Counted from the first letter of the stretch, positions 34,452 to 42,860 are shown. The stretch: DNA of 64,000 bases from Natrinema saccharevitans (GCF_001953745.1 NZ_LWLN01000003.1:1-64000), one strand, 5' to 3'. Made by a program: numbers and translations. Notes: generated from the letters alone by a model not told the origin.

Positions 34452-34721
34452 TTACATGTTCTCGTGGATCCAATCAGATATATCGTCGCTAAGTCCATAC
34501 CAAGCGGCTGGACCAGACAATTTTGTCACTAAAAGTTCATCGTTATAATCCGTATCCTCAATCAGGTCGTCTCTGACATCTGACGCACTCTTATTGGTTT
34601 GCACAATCCATGTCGCATTGAGACACTTTGCGTACGCTGGATATGACTTAATCGCCTCGTGGAGTTCTTCATAATCTTGACCAGGAGCGTTCAGCCGATA
34701 TGTGACCATATATGAGTTCAT
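34452..34721 (-). CDS. SinR/Cas2-fold-like small protein
   Basis: An 89-residue protein beginning MNSYMVTYRLNAPGQDYEEL, with a later ATWIVQTNKSASDVRDDLIE and KLSGPAAWYGL. This is the pattern of the small ferredoxin-fold family often annotated SinR, related in fold to Cas2/VapD (first strand Y-x-x-T/S-Y-D/R-L, helix, then T-W-I-V). The first-strand acidic residue of Cas2 nucleases is replaced by Arg. There is no CRISPR array or Cas1 nearby. A TATA box (CATATAA) at 34744-34750 gives a leaderless start. Confidence 0.6.
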   Translation of the reverse strand: MNSYMVTYRLNAPGQDYEELHEAIKSYPAYAKCLNATWIVQTNKSASDVRDDLIEDTDYNDELLVTKLSGPAAWYGLSDDISDWIHENM

Positions 34722-34743
34722 AAATCGATCTTAGCACGCTAGG

Positions 34744-34750
34744 CATATAA
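34744..34750 (-). promoter_or_regulatory. TATA box for the Cas2/SinR-like gene
   Basis: CATATAA on the plus strand, read TTATATG on the minus strand, sits 23-29 bases upstream of the ATG ending at 34721, the spacing for a leaderless transcript. Confidence 0.5.
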
Positions 34751-34778
34751 CACGTTCCCAACCAGTGTGAAAGTGAAA

Positions 34779-35897
34779 CTAGTCCCGGATCTCGTCGATC
34801 GATTTGGCCGTCTTTTCGGCCTGGATATCGCTGTAGGCCTTGTGCGTGGTTTCGATCGATTCGTGCCGCAGTGCCTTCTGTGCGACCTCGGAATAGCCCT
34901 TTTCGTACAACTCACCACCGAGCGCCCGTCGCGCGCCGTGGGGCTCGAGATACGGCTCGTCCTTCTCGCTGTCGACCTCGATACCGGCCTCGTTGGTGAG
35001 GTCTTTCATCGTCTCGCGGCTACCTTCTTTGGTGATCGACGGCGGGACGATCTCGCGTTCGCGAAGAATCGAATCGATGTCGCTGCCCGTTTCGGGGCGT
35101 TCGCCAGTCGCCGTTTCGACGGCATCGTACTTGCTCGGCGCGTGGTCTGTCGGGAACAGCGGCCACTCGTCGGTCGGTGGCTCCTGTACTCGCTTAAGCC
35201 GCTCGAGGGCGGCGTGTGCGGCTTCAGTGAGCCCGACGGTCTCGTACTCTCGTGACTTCCCGAAGACAACGACGTGGCCGCGGTCGAGGTCGACGTCGTC
35301 CCACCGAAGGCCGTCGCGTTCCTTGTCGTCGCTGTCGCGAAAGAGTTCGGCCCCACGGAGGCCGAGTTCCGCGAGCAGCACGACGATGGTCCGGTCGCGA
35401 TAGGCTCGCTCGAGGGGAACGTCGATCACCTCGTCACGGGCCATGCGGACCCGTTCGTCGGCGTACTCAAGGAGTCGTTCCCGCTGCTCGGGTTCCCAGA
35501 ACTGGGTCTCGCCGGTCGGTTTGTCTTCGGGCAGGAACTCCTCGGCACGTTCGGTGGCCGCCGGGTTCGTATCCAGTAGTTCGTCGCGAACGCAAAACGA
35601 GAGGAACGCCCGGACATAGGCGAAGTACGTATTCGCCGTCGAGCCGGCGATCTGCCCGTCGATGAAGTCCTCGCGCAACTCGAGCCCGTACTCCCGACAG
35701 TCGCCCGAGTCGAGATCGGCGACCGTGTCGATGCCCTCGTCCTCACAGAACGCGGCGAAGTCTTCGAGGACGGGTTTCATCGTGGCGCGGCTGCCGCCGG
35801 CCTCGAGTTTCTTCTCGAGGTAGCGGTCGACTGTCTCTTGGACGGTTGGAGAGGTGAGGTCAGCGTCTCGAGGACGGGCGTCAGTGTCACCACTCAT
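34779..35897 (-). CDS. Tyrosine recombinase / integrase
   Basis: A 372-residue XerD-type integrase. A SAM-like N-terminal core-binding domain (about residues 17-115) precedes the catalytic domain. All catalytic residues are visible: R181 (LGLRGAELF), K214 (FGKSRE), H320 and R323 (EPHGAR), H345 (LRHESIE) and Y355 (HKAYSDI). Y355 would attack DNA at the attachment site. It probably integrates or excises the element or resolves dimers. The start lies 11 bases inside the end of the upstream zinc-protein gene, so the two are co-expressed. The att site is not identified. Confidence 0.93.
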   Translation of the reverse strand: MSGDTDARPRDADLTSPTVQETVDRYLEKKLEAGGSRATMKPVLEDFAAFCEDEGIDTVADLDSGDCREYGLELREDFIDGQIAGSTANTYFAYVRAFLSFCVRDELLDTNPAATERAEEFLPEDKPTGETQFWEPEQRERLLEYADERVRMARDEVIDVPLERAYRDRTIVVLLAELGLRGAELFRDSDDKERDGLRWDDVDLDRGHVVVFGKSREYETVGLTEAAHAALERLKRVQEPPTDEWPLFPTDHAPSKYDAVETATGERPETGSDIDSILREREIVPPSITKEGSRETMKDLTNEAGIEVDSEKDEPYLEPHGARRALGGELYEKGYSEVAQKALRHESIETTHKAYSDIQAEKTAKSIDEIRD

Positions 35898-36189
35898 GTT
35901 CCTCTAAATCATCGAGCGTGATTCTATCGAGTATTTCTTGAACGTCCTCGTTATCCGAAGACTCCGGCGCATAGCCTGCGCTCTTGAGGTGGTCGTATTT
36001 CGGATAGCAAGATCTGCACAGGGGAACAGAAACGGACGTGATCGGCGTCCAGTTCCTCGTTTCGCGTAAGTACTGCTCCCAGTCCACTGGAAGCGTCGGC
36101 GTCAAATAGACTCTCTCATCACCACATACCGCACAGTTACGTGAATTATCGTCTCGATCGGACGAATCCCCCGAATTTCTCTCAGACAT
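35887..36189 (-). CDS. Small zinc-ribbon protein upstream of integrase
   Basis: A 100-residue protein with C-A-V-C (about residues 18-21) and C-R-S-C (about 56-59), a four-cysteine zinc ribbon. The start at the ATG ending at 36189 is supported by the zinc ribbon lying close to the N-terminus; the frame extends upstream but that part is poorly coding. It overlaps the integrase by 11 bases and may be a recombination directionality or accessory factor. Confidence 0.55.
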   Translation of the reverse strand: MSERNSGDSSDRDDNSRNCAVCGDERVYLTPTLPVDWEQYLRETRNWTPITSVSVPLCRSCYPKYDHLKSAGYAPESSDNEDVQEILDRITLDDLEEHEW

Positions 36190-36432
36190 GATCCTCACTG
36201 TGGGGTACAGCCTCGACCCTAGTAAAACCACTTGGTCAAACTGGTATTTAGACAAGTAACTCAAATGGGCCCTAATACTGTCGTTCGCGGGACTCTCAGT
36301 TACTCGAGACGGTAAAATCCCTATGTGTATATCGTATGGCGCTATATCAACTGCGGCCGCAGACTCGCCACTCGACTCGAGCAGTGAGTCGGCCGAAAAC
36401 AAGCGTCTCGAGACCGAACGGGACAAGTCGGG

Positions 36433-36660
36433 CTATTCGACAGCGCCCGGCTCTTGTTTTCGCCGAGCCTGTCGCACGTTCTTATTCACCGCCTGTCGTG
36501 ATTTGTCGCGCACGTCCGCCCAGTCGGCTTGGCTATACCCGCGGACCTCGGTCGCGTAGTAGTCGATCGCCTCAGACGCCGAGAGACCACGCTCAAGGAG
36601 GTCGCGCACGTCGTCAAAGGCATCCGTCTCGTCAGTATCGCTCATTGGCGTCGCCTTCAT
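36433..36660 (-). CDS. Small HTH-like protein
   Basis: A 75-residue protein with two helices (VRDLLERGLSASEAIDYYA and VRQARRKQE) typical of small RHH or HTH regulators. An ATG ending at 36645 would remove five residues. Its position between the operator-bearing gene and the integrase fits a regulator. Confidence 0.45.
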   Translation of the reverse strand: MKATPMSDTDETDAFDDVRDLLERGLSASEAIDYYATEVRGYSQADWADVRDKSRQAVNKNVRQARRKQEPGAVE

Positions 36661-36677
36661 GCTGTCACCCTATTAGC

Positions 36678-37739
36678 CTACTCCTCTCCGAGTCGTGTCC
36701 GCACCGCGTCGCGTCGGGGCGCGGCGGCGTACTCGTCGAACGTCTCGCGGAGGTGTGTGCGTGCGGCCTCGAGCGAGTCGAACACTTCGCTGCCGCCGTA
36801 GGTTCTGACCGTCGGGAACGGTTCCCCTTCGCCCGTCGGTTCGACCAGTTCTTTCTGTGCGCGCTGACGTTTGACGACGTACTTCGCGGCGGGCTCGCCG
36901 TACTCGGCCGGCTGGTAGGGCATGATCTTGACCGACGTAACGACCGACTCGCCTACCTCAAGGTCGTCGGGATCGGCCTCGACATCGAAGGTGAGGTACT
37001 CGCGACCGTCCCGTGGATCATACCAGATTACACCGGGCGCGTCGCGGGCCGCATACCGGACGTGGGCGTAGTGCGTGCGTTCGTCGAGTTGCTGGCCGAT
37101 CTCGATCCCGTCGGCCGGCTGGCCGGCCGCCACACCGCCGTCGGCGGCGATCGCCGCGTCGGCCTCCTCGCTGTCCGTATCCTCGTCGTCCTCGATAGGG
37201 TCGAAGAAGACGCCATACGATCCGCTCGCGAACTCCGTGCCAGCGTTCTCGAATCCGTATTCGGCCGCGAGGCGCTCGAGTCGGCTGATAACTTCTTCCT
37301 TTCCTTCGGGAACGACCGGTTCAATCCACGCGAGCAGCTCGCCCTCGTTGCCACCGTCGCCGGCACACTCGACGCCGTCGGCCTCGGTGAGCGCCGCCAG
37401 AAACTCAGTTTCGTCGTCCTCGTCGTCCGCGTCGGGCTCGTCTTCGTCGGCGTTGTCGTCCTCATCGGTCTCGACTGCCGCAACGACCTCGATTTCATCG
37501 ACTTCGCCCTTCCGGGTCGAGCCGGCAGCGAGGTAGACGCGGCCACTGTTGACGTTGACGATGAGGTTCTTCATGGCGCTCGTCTTCTTCGCGTCGTCGC
37601 TGAACTCAACGCCGATGTAATCGTTGTCCTCGTTAACGTAGGCGACCTCGAGCGCGTTCTTGTACTGCGGAACGCGGATGATGTCGCCTTCGTTCAGTTC
37701 CGAAACGACCGTCGCGGCTTGGGTTGGGTAGTCCGTCAT
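36678..37739 (-). CDS. Large acidic protein with repressed promoter
   Basis: A 353-residue protein from MTDYPTQAATVV; the start is fixed by the TATA box about 30 bases upstream. The N-terminal part (GDIIRVPQYKNALEVAYVN) looks like a small beta-barrel. A very acidic linker (about residues 95-125) follows, then two mixed alpha/beta stretches. No known motif. It is monocistronic as far as can be seen. Confidence 0.58.
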   Translation of the reverse strand: MTDYPTQAATVVSELNEGDIIRVPQYKNALEVAYVNEDNDYIGVEFSDDAKKTSAMKNLIVNVNSGRVYLAAGSTRKGEVDEIEVVAAVETDEDDNADEDEPDADDEDDETEFLAALTEADGVECAGDGGNEGELLAWIEPVVPEGKEEVISRLERLAAEYGFENAGTEFASGSYGVFFDPIEDDEDTDSEEADAAIAADGGVAAGQPADGIEIGQQLDERTHYAHVRYAARDAPGVIWYDPRDGREYLTFDVEADPDDLEVGESVVTSVKIMPYQPAEYGEPAAKYVVKRQRAQKELVEPTGEGEPFPTVRTYGGSEVFDSLEAARTHLRETFDEYAAAPRRDAVRTRLGEE

Positions 37740-37751
37740 TGTCCTTCTACA

Positions 37752-37811
37752 TGTAAACCATAGGTTGCATATATAATAAAGGTATTGGTTTTGGTCAACC
37801 ATTAGTTTACA
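37752..37811 (-). promoter_or_regulatory. Promoter with flanking inverted repeats
   Basis: A TATA-like stretch (GCATATATAATAAA, 37768-37780) stands 29-41 bases upstream of the gene at 37739. TGTAAAC at 37752-37758 and GTTTACA at 37805-37811 are exact inverted copies on either side of it, a layout suited to repressor looping or a dimer-of-dimers. Confidence 0.5.
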
Positions 37812-37964
37812 GTATGGGCTGTAGTTATTCAGTGCGTGAAGGGTATTACCAACAGTGGTAAAATAGGCCGTTCAAACCCATCTCAGACTGTTCGGTATAG
37901 AACGTCGGGGCGGACCGAGGTCTTTAGGGTGCCGTACACACATCAGTATTCTTGCCTGCGGGCG

Positions 37965-37986
37965 GCCCCCGTCGGGCTTAGGCACT
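37965..37986. repeat. 22-bp direct repeat, left copy
   Basis: GCCCCCGTCGGGCTTAGGCA plus CT recurs exactly at 38126-38147, 161 bases away. The left copy is also part of a 7-bp stem, CCCCGTC pairing with GACGGGG immediately after it. Both copies flank the tiny membrane-protein gene at 38016. Confidence 0.7.
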
Positions 37987-38015
37987 TGACGGGGTGTTCG
38001 TAGGCGACTACACCC

Positions 38016-38108
38016 ATGTCTACCGAACTACTGCTGCAGGCGATCGCAGTTGTGTTGCTCGCGGCAAGGCTGTTGCTCGAGCTAACCGCTCGACGGCGTC
38101 GTGAGTAG
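38016..38108 (+). CDS. Tiny single-span membrane peptide
   Basis: A 30-residue frame, MSTELLLQAIAVVLLAARLL then LELTARRRRE, with one hydrophobic helix and a basic tail. It is followed at once by a perfect hairpin and enclosed by 22-bp direct repeats, so it looks like a discrete unit. It resembles holin-like or type I toxin peptides in size and topology, but no antisense RNA or antitoxin is visible. Confidence 0.45.
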   Translation: MSTELLLQAIAVVLLAARLLLELTARRRRE

Positions 38109-38129
38109 GGCGTTAGAACACTAACGCCC
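38108..38129 (+). terminator. Perfect 9-bp hairpin after the tiny membrane gene
   Basis: GGGCGTTAG, loop AACA, CTAACGCCC. It begins at the last base of the TAG stop and overlaps the right copy of the 22-bp repeat. A T-tract is lacking, so it may also be a protein-binding site. Confidence 0.5.
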
Positions 38130-38147
38130 CCGTCGGGCTTAGGCACT
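38126..38147. repeat. 22-bp direct repeat, right copy
   Basis: Identical to the copy at 37965-37986. The sequences flanking the two copies differ, so the repeat itself is conserved rather than a larger duplication. Confidence 0.7.
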
Positions 38148-38245
38148 CAACAATCAGAACAGACTCCGTGATTAGTCTTCCGACAGTACTCCACTTTCAC
38201 TTCGGTACGGGAACCCTTACCCGCGACCGTCACGCACACTGTCAT

Positions 38246-38668
38246 ATGGCTGCCGACTCCGAAGACCGCCGTGTCACGCAACGCGCGAACTACCTCGCTC
38301 GCGCAACCGACCTCCGCAAGAGCGAAGCAAGAGCCGTCGCGTGGAGCGAGCGCGGCTATGCCAACTCCACGATCGGGCGGAAACTCGACACCAGTAAGTC
38401 CACCGCGAAGGGGTGGCTCGAGCGCGCCATGGCACAGTACGGCCTCGAGATCGCCGAAGTCCTCCCGCCGGCCCAACTCGAGCCGCCGCTGTCCGAACCC
38501 TCCTACGAGCCCGTCGACGAGACGTATCTGGACGAACTGCAAAGCCGGGCCGACAAACAGCGGTGGGCTGAGTGCGTCGAACGCAACGCCGACTCGCTGC
38601 CCGCCGAGTGGGTCGCGGACGTGATGGAGCGCCTCGAGCAAGAAGGCTACGTGTCGGTCGGTGACTGA
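38246..38668 (+). CDS. HTH DNA-binding protein
   Basis: A 140-residue protein from ATG 38246. Residues about 21-50 (KSEARAVAWSERGYANSTIG, then RKLDTSKSTAKGWLE) form a sigma-70-region-4-like or LuxR-type HTH used in haloarchaeal regulators. The remaining part is acidic and helical. A possible regulator of nearby genes. It ends 13 bases before the convergent exonuclease gene. Confidence 0.65.
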   Translation: MAADSEDRRVTQRANYLARATDLRKSEARAVAWSERGYANSTIGRKLDTSKSTAKGWLERAMAQYGLEIAEVLPPAQLEPPLSEPSYEPVDETYLDELQSRADKQRWAECVERNADSLPAEWVADVMERLEQEGYVSVGD

Positions 38669-38680
38669 TTCTACCGTCGG

Positions 38681-39340
38681 TCAGAACGCTTCTCGCGTGC
38701 CGAGCCACTCCGACTCGAAGCCGAGCCCGCAGTCGGCGTGATAGATCGCCAGATTCGCTTCGAGGTCAGTCACGAGGTAGTGGTCGATCACGTCCCGCAA
38801 CGCCCCAGCGCGCTCGTCGTCGCCGTCGGACAGGGCCGCGAGATACGCCGGGCCGAGTTCCTCCCCAAAGCGCGTGTTGGTCACCGGCTGGCCGTCCCAC
38901 TCGGTGACGGGTTCGGGGAAGTCGTAACTCGCGAGGCACTCCTCGAGCTTGGGCCACTTGTCGCCCGTGCGGTCACAGACGGCTTTCCGGTCGGCGAAGA
39001 TGTCGATATGAGGCTCGAGGGCGGCGTCGGCGACGACGGGGTCGGCGTCCAGTAGCGACAGGCGATCGGCCAGAAACTCGAGGTCGAAGTCCTGGCCGTG
39101 ATAGGAGACCAACGCGTCGGCCCCGCAGTTCTCGACGAACGCCAGCGCGTCGGTGATCGTCGCGGCCTCGTCGTCCGGGCCGGCCCGATGGAACGGTTCG
39201 TACTGGAGTGTCGCATCGGCGCGGTCGTAGACACCGATCCCGACCGAGACCGTTTCGCCCTTGCTGGCCTTGTAGTGGGTCGTTTCGATGTCGAGCGTCG
39301 CAAGCGTCTCGTAGCCGGGATCGTCGCGGTCGTATCGCAT
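38681..39340 (-). CDS. DEDD-type 3'-5' exonuclease (RNase H-like)
   Basis: A 219-residue protein with motif I TLDIETT (about residue 16, acidic pair D-E), motif II SYHGQDFDLEF (about residue 82) and motif III HYLVTDLEANL (about residue 190). This is the order of DnaQ-like exonucleases, with two-metal catalysis by the acidic residues. It likely degrades or proofreads DNA or RNA ends during element replication or recombination. The ATG ending at 39340 begins just before motif I, which supports the start. Confidence 0.78.
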   Translation of the reverse strand: MRYDRDDPGYETLATLDIETTHYKASKGETVSVGIGVYDRADATLQYEPFHRAGPDDEAATITDALAFVENCGADALVSYHGQDFDLEFLADRLSLLDADPVVADAALEPHIDIFADRKAVCDRTGDKWPKLEECLASYDFPEPVTEWDGQPVTNTRFGEELGPAYLAALSDGDDERAGALRDVIDHYLVTDLEANLAIYHADCGLGFESEWLGTREAF

Positions 39341-39422
39341 AGCTGGATTGTCACGCCGCGCTAGGAAAAGCGTGTCGGGGACAGGCGGCCCCCGAATCAG
39401 TCCACGGACCTCGAGCCGCCGG

Positions 39423-39893
39423 TTAGTAGTTCGATACGTCGGTTTCGATCTCGTAGTCAGTGACGGTCTGGGGTTCGCCGTCGAGATACGTCGCGTCGAA
39501 TTTCCACACACGGCCAGCCGAAAGATCGGACGTGTTATCGATCCCTTCGCCGACTTGGGCTCCATCCTCGTCGAGGAAATACACGCTCACTTCGACATAC
39601 GACAGTTCCTCCCCGGAGACGTTTTCGAGGCTGCCGGACACGCCGGCATCGTACTGACTGTTTTGATACCACTCGTGGTCGAGTAGTTCAACGGGATCGC
39701 CGCCACTCGAGTCGGTATCGCCGCCGTCGGAGGTGCCGGTGTCGCCGCCGTCCCCGCCGTCGTCGGTGTCGTTGGTCGATCCTTCTTCGCGGTCGTCGCC
39801 GTTGCCGTCGTCGGTTTCGGAGGCACAGCCCGCCAGCCCGAGTGCCAGCGCCGTCCCACCAGTCGCCAATAGTTTCCGCCGATACATATCCAC
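39423..39893 (-). CDS. Tat lipoprotein with FxLYD-like domain
   Basis: A 156-residue protein with R-R-K in a short signal and the lipobox L-A-G-C at about residues 20-23; the cysteine should be lipid-modified. An acidic Asp/Gly/Ser linker follows, then EELSYVEVSVYFLDEDGAQV and VWKFDATYLD, which match the FxLYD fold found in haloarchaeal lipoproteins. It is likely anchored outside the cell. An ATG six bases into the gene is an alternative start. Confidence 0.8.
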   Translation of the reverse strand: MDMYRRKLLATGGTALALGLAGCASETDDGNGDDREEGSTNDTDDGGDGGDTGTSDGGDTDSSGGDPVELLDHEWYQNSQYDAGVSGSLENVSGEELSYVEVSVYFLDEDGAQVGEGIDNTSDLSAGRVWKFDATYLDGEPQTVTDYEIETDVSNY

Positions 39894-40078
39894 GCAGTGG
39901 AGTGTCTGTTACATAAGCATGTCGTGTACTGTCTGTGGGTCCGATTCGCCCGGTTTCGAAGCCCTCACCTAGCCGAGCCGCCCGTCTGTCGGGATAGCAC
40001 TTATCCGTATAATTCACATATCCAATAGTATAGGATTCGGGCGACTCGTCCCCACGAGCCCGCCGGAATCGACAGCCT

Positions 40079-40363
40079 ATGAGTCACGCACAACAGCCGC
40101 CGACCGAGGACGTATCGACGCGCCAGCGCGACCCGCTGGCCGCCTGCGGGGCCGGCGAGGTCCTGCGGTGTGAACATCCCGAGACGGGGTGGGTGTGGTA
40201 CTACGCCCGCGAACACGGCGTCGTTCGCAAATACCACGCCTACCACGGGTTCGATCCCCAGATCGTCTCGCGGACCGAGATGGCCGAGACCGTCGGCCGC
40301 GAGGGTGTGGTTTCGCGGGCCGTCGGGGAGGGGCAGCTAGATGTACTGCGGGGGCGAGCATGA
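40079..40363 (+). CDS. Small unknown protein, first of a coupled run
   Basis: A 94-residue protein with two cysteines (C23, C31) and an aromatic stretch (WVWYYAREHGVVRKYHAYHG). Its end overlaps the next ATG. Similar tails (ending E-G-Q-L in one neighbour and G-Q-L-D here) suggest shared junction sequences. Confidence 0.52.
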   Translation: MSHAQQPPTEDVSTRQRDPLAACGAGEVLRCEHPETGWVWYYAREHGVVRKYHAYHGFDPQIVSRTEMAETVGREGVVSRAVGEGQLDVLRGRA

Positions 40364-40893
40364 GTGAATCCGAGACCGAACGCGAGTGGCCCGACTACAG
40401 CCCGCTTCGAGAGGTTGTGATCGACGCGGACGGGATGCTGGCACTCGACTTCCCCGCTCGAGTCGGTGCGCGGCCGTTCGTGACCTACGAGGACGGCACA
40501 TGGCGCGGTGTGAGTGTCGGGCCGTTCGATTCGACCGACGATGGCGAGACGGTCATGACGACGACCGATCTTGACGTAGATGGGCAGACGGTCCGCGAGT
40601 GGCTCGAAGATGCGCGTATCGTCCAACTCCGATCGGTCCAAGACACGCCACTCGAGGGCTACGACGACTGGGTGTACCGTGGGGTCGGGGAACCGGGCGA
40701 ACCGGTCGAATCGGCCAGCGAGTACGACCCCATCGAGATTTCCGACCGCCAGCGGGAGCGGTTCGAATCGGTCCGCGAGGAGTGGACCGACGACCACCTG
40801 CCGGCCCCGAGCGACGACCAAGTACTGAAGGGGTTGCTCGACACGAAAGAAGCGGCCGCCGAGGGCTACTACGACGACGGTGATTCGCCATGA
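40360..40893 (+). CDS. Unknown acidic protein
   Basis: A 177-residue protein starting MSESETEREWPDYSPL. A beta-rich half is followed by helices (QRERFESVREEWTDDHLPAP). The tail ends D-G-D-S-P, as in the gene at 41063. It is coupled by ATGA to the gene before and the gene after. Confidence 0.55.
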   Translation: MSESETEREWPDYSPLREVVIDADGMLALDFPARVGARPFVTYEDGTWRGVSVGPFDSTDDGETVMTTTDLDVDGQTVREWLEDARIVQLRSVQDTPLEGYDDWVYRGVGEPGEPVESASEYDPIEISDRQRERFESVREEWTDDHLPAPSDDQVLKGLLDTKEAAAEGYYDDGDSP

Positions 40894-41066
40894 CCGACTA
40901 CCCCGACCCGGCCGGCGTCGACGTTCGCCGCGGCGAGATTGACGCGGGCGGCACGACCCACGACGGGTGGGTTGCGGCCTTCGACGGGACCGAAGCGGTC
41001 GGTATCAGTCGCGAGGACGCATTAAAACGACTCGTCACGGCCGTCGCACAGGAGGGGCAGCTATGA
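40890..41066 (+). CDS. Small HicB-like or toprim-like fragment, 58 aa
   Basis: A 58-residue protein with the C-terminal helix ISREDALKRLVTAVAQEG. The strand GGTTHDGWVAAFDGTEAVGI before it is compatible with a HicB-like fold, though too short to be certain. ATG 40890 and TGA 41066 overlap both neighbours in ATGA fashion. Confidence 0.5.
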   Translation: MTDYPDPAGVDVRRGEIDAGGTTHDGWVAAFDGTEAVGISREDALKRLVTAVAQEGQL

Positions 41067-41452
41067 CCAACGACGAGACACTCCAAGAGCTACAGGACAC
41101 GCTCGACGAAATCAAGGACCGCTGGCAACGCGGCGAGACCATGGAGCTACCCGGCCCGATCGAACGGGCGCGGTCGCTGGCCGCCGATCTCGAGGGTGGC
41201 GACGACGACCACGACCGCGAGGACTGCATTCGCGGGACCGTCATGGTCGAAGACTGCTACCCGCGCGAGGAACTCCACGAGCGGGCGCTGGACGACGCCG
41301 CCAGCGGTCTCGCGGAGTTTGGCGTCACACCCGCCGAGGCGTCGATCCGGTGGGCGATGGTCGAGGACGGCGTGTTGCACTACAAGGTCGAACACGAGGC
41401 CATTCCGCCGATCGACTACGGGCGGCCGATCCCCGACGGTGACTCGCCATGA
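41063..41452 (+). CDS. Unknown protein with helical N-terminus
   Basis: A 129-residue protein: a coiled-coil start (TLQELQDTLDEIKDRWQRGE), one cysteine pair (C54, C65) and a beta tail ending D-G-D-S-P. The junction bases GGTGACTCGCCATGACC closely match those at the 40893 junction. Confidence 0.55.
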   Translation: MTNDETLQELQDTLDEIKDRWQRGETMELPGPIERARSLAADLEGGDDDHDREDCIRGTVMVEDCYPREELHERALDDAASGLAEFGVTPAEASIRWAMVEDGVLHYKVEHEAIPPIDYGRPIPDGDSP

Positions 41453-41691
41453 CCACCCCACTCGGCGCGACCGACGCCGTCGTGCGGGCCGACTGCGAGG
41501 CGTGTCCGTGGACTCACGAACGGGCGCTCACGGCCGGCGACGACCTCTCGGCCGAGGACAACCAGGAGATCGCCGCTCGACTCGCCCGGGCCCACGAACA
41601 CCGCTGTCCCGAGAGTGGCGAGGAGTGGGCCGCAACCGTCGCCGTCGACGTGGCGATCGACGCGACCGGAGGTGAGCCCGATGCCCGGTGA
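41449..41691 (+). CDS. Small zinc-binding protein
   Basis: An 80-residue protein with C-E-A-C-P-W-T-H at about residues 16-23 and H-E-H-R-C near 49-53; Cys and His could bind one zinc. Coupled by ATGA to the previous gene. Confidence 0.55.
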   Translation: MTTPLGATDAVVRADCEACPWTHERALTAGDDLSAEDNQEIAARLARAHEHRCPESGEEWAATVAVDVAIDATGGEPDAR

Positions 41692-41797
41692 GACGTGCTC
41701 GACCTGTGGCCTCGAGAAGATCGGTGGGCGCTGTCTGACCCGCTGGTGTGCGGATCGGCACTCATCGGTCGATCGGATCCTCGGGGGTGACGACTAA
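41681..41797 (+). CDS. Zinc-knuckle peptide (38 aa)
   Basis: MPGETCSTCGLEKIGGRCLT, then RWCADRH: four cysteines in C-x-x-C plus C-x4-C spacing plus His, almost certainly a tiny zinc finger. Its start lies 11 bases inside the previous gene, after a GGAGGTGAG Shine-Dalgarno. Confidence 0.6.
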   Translation: MPGETCSTCGLEKIGGRCLTRWCADRHSSVDRILGGDD

Positions 41798-41798
41798 G

Positions 41799-42860
41799 AT
41801 GTCCCCGAACAACAACCGAAGAAGCCGCGCTGTGGCGACGAGCCTCTTCGCAAGTCGCGATGCACCGACCGACGCCCTCGAGCAGTGGGTCGACGGCCTA
41901 CCGCGAGACCACAACGTCGAGATTCGGAACGAAACCCACCGGATCGTCGATTCGGGGCAGCAGCTTGGCTGGGCCGAACCGATCCTCGAGCCGATCGGCC
42001 CCGCGTCGCCGGCCGGCCACCGGAGTGGAACCTGTTTCGAGGTCGAGAGTACCGAAATGCGCGAGGCGTGTGTTGAGTCAATCGGTGCGTATCTCGAGAC
42101 CGACGCCGTCGTTCACGAGGTTCGCCACCAGCGAAACGCCTACCACACGGATCTGGTGTATGCCGATATCGACCCCGATGCACTCGAGCGACGAACGCGT
42201 GCCTTCGGCAGCGAGGAGCCGTTACACGATCCGCTCCAGCGGTTCAAGACGTGGTGGTACATCTACGAACACGGCCCGAAGCCAAAGCCCGAGGCGGTCG
42301 AGAACGGTCTCTATAGCGACGCGCGGAAGAACCGGAAACACATCACGTGGCTGTTGAACAACGGCTATCTCGCGCTCTCGGCGACCGACTGTCTGACCGC
42401 AGTAATGCCGCCGTCGATCGCCAACCTCCATGCCGTCGAGTTGAAGCGCCGCGATTGGGAAACCGCCCTCGAGCAAGCCGCTCGAGCGCGGCGCTGCGAG
42501 GCGAAGGCAAAGCCGTTCGCCTTGCCGACCTACCAGTACGATCGGTGGGGCTACGCCGACTACGCGTGGGTCGCCCTGGATGCGGGGGCGATCGGCCCGG
42601 CTCTCGAGCACGCCGACCGGTTCCGCGAGGAGGGTGTCGGATTGCTCGCGATCGCCGAAGGCGGGACGGTCGTCTCACATATCGACGCCGAGCATCGGCC
42701 CCGGGGCCGGTACACCCGTGACCGCGCCTACGTCGAAAGTGAGGTGTGGGATCGGATCGACGCGGCCGAGTGCGTTCAAGCGTCCGAGGATGGGTCCGAC
42801 GGCGAAGGGGCACAAGCGACGCTTGGGCTCGTCACGGACGGCAGCGGAGGTGAGTCGTAG
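41799..42860 (+). CDS. PD-(D/E)XK-like nuclease-fold protein with N-terminal wHTH
   Basis: A 353-residue protein. The middle (about residues 135-200) has a winged-helix-like segment (ENGLYSDARKNRKHITWLLN). Then AVELKRRDWETALEQAARAR provides an E-x-K pair in strand-helix context, followed by YADYAWVALDA and FREEGVGLLAIAEGGTVV. This is how PD-(D/E)XK proteins of the restriction-endonuclease-like fold look, with the E-L-K of motif III. The upstream aspartate of motif II is not certain. It could be a restriction, repair or Holliday-junction-type nuclease, or a dead-fold binding protein. Confidence 0.58.
   Translation: MSPNNNRRSRAVATSLFASRDAPTDALEQWVDGLPRDHNVEIRNETHRIVDSGQQLGWAEPILEPIGPASPAGHRSGTCFEVESTEMREACVESIGAYLETDAVVHEVRHQRNAYHTDLVYADIDPDALERRTRAFGSEEPLHDPLQRFKTWWYIYEHGPKPKPEAVENGLYSDARKNRKHITWLLNNGYLALSATDCLTAVMPPSIANLHAVELKRRDWETALEQAARARRCEAKAKPFALPTYQYDRWGYADYAWVALDAGAIGPALEHADRFREEGVGLLAIAEGGTVVSHIDAEHRPRGRYTRDRAYVESEVWDRIDAAECVQASEDGSDGEGAQATLGLVTDGSGGES

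Noticed and set aside
34452-34721. Evidence of a CRISPR-Cas locus from the Cas2-like protein
   Set aside because: No repeat-spacer array and no other cas gene anywhere in the window; the family also contains non-CRISPR members.
36336-37763. 475-residue plus-strand frame opposite the acidic gene at 36678-37739
   Set aside because: No start signal or domain; the minus-strand gene has a TATA box and acidic composition typical of the organism.
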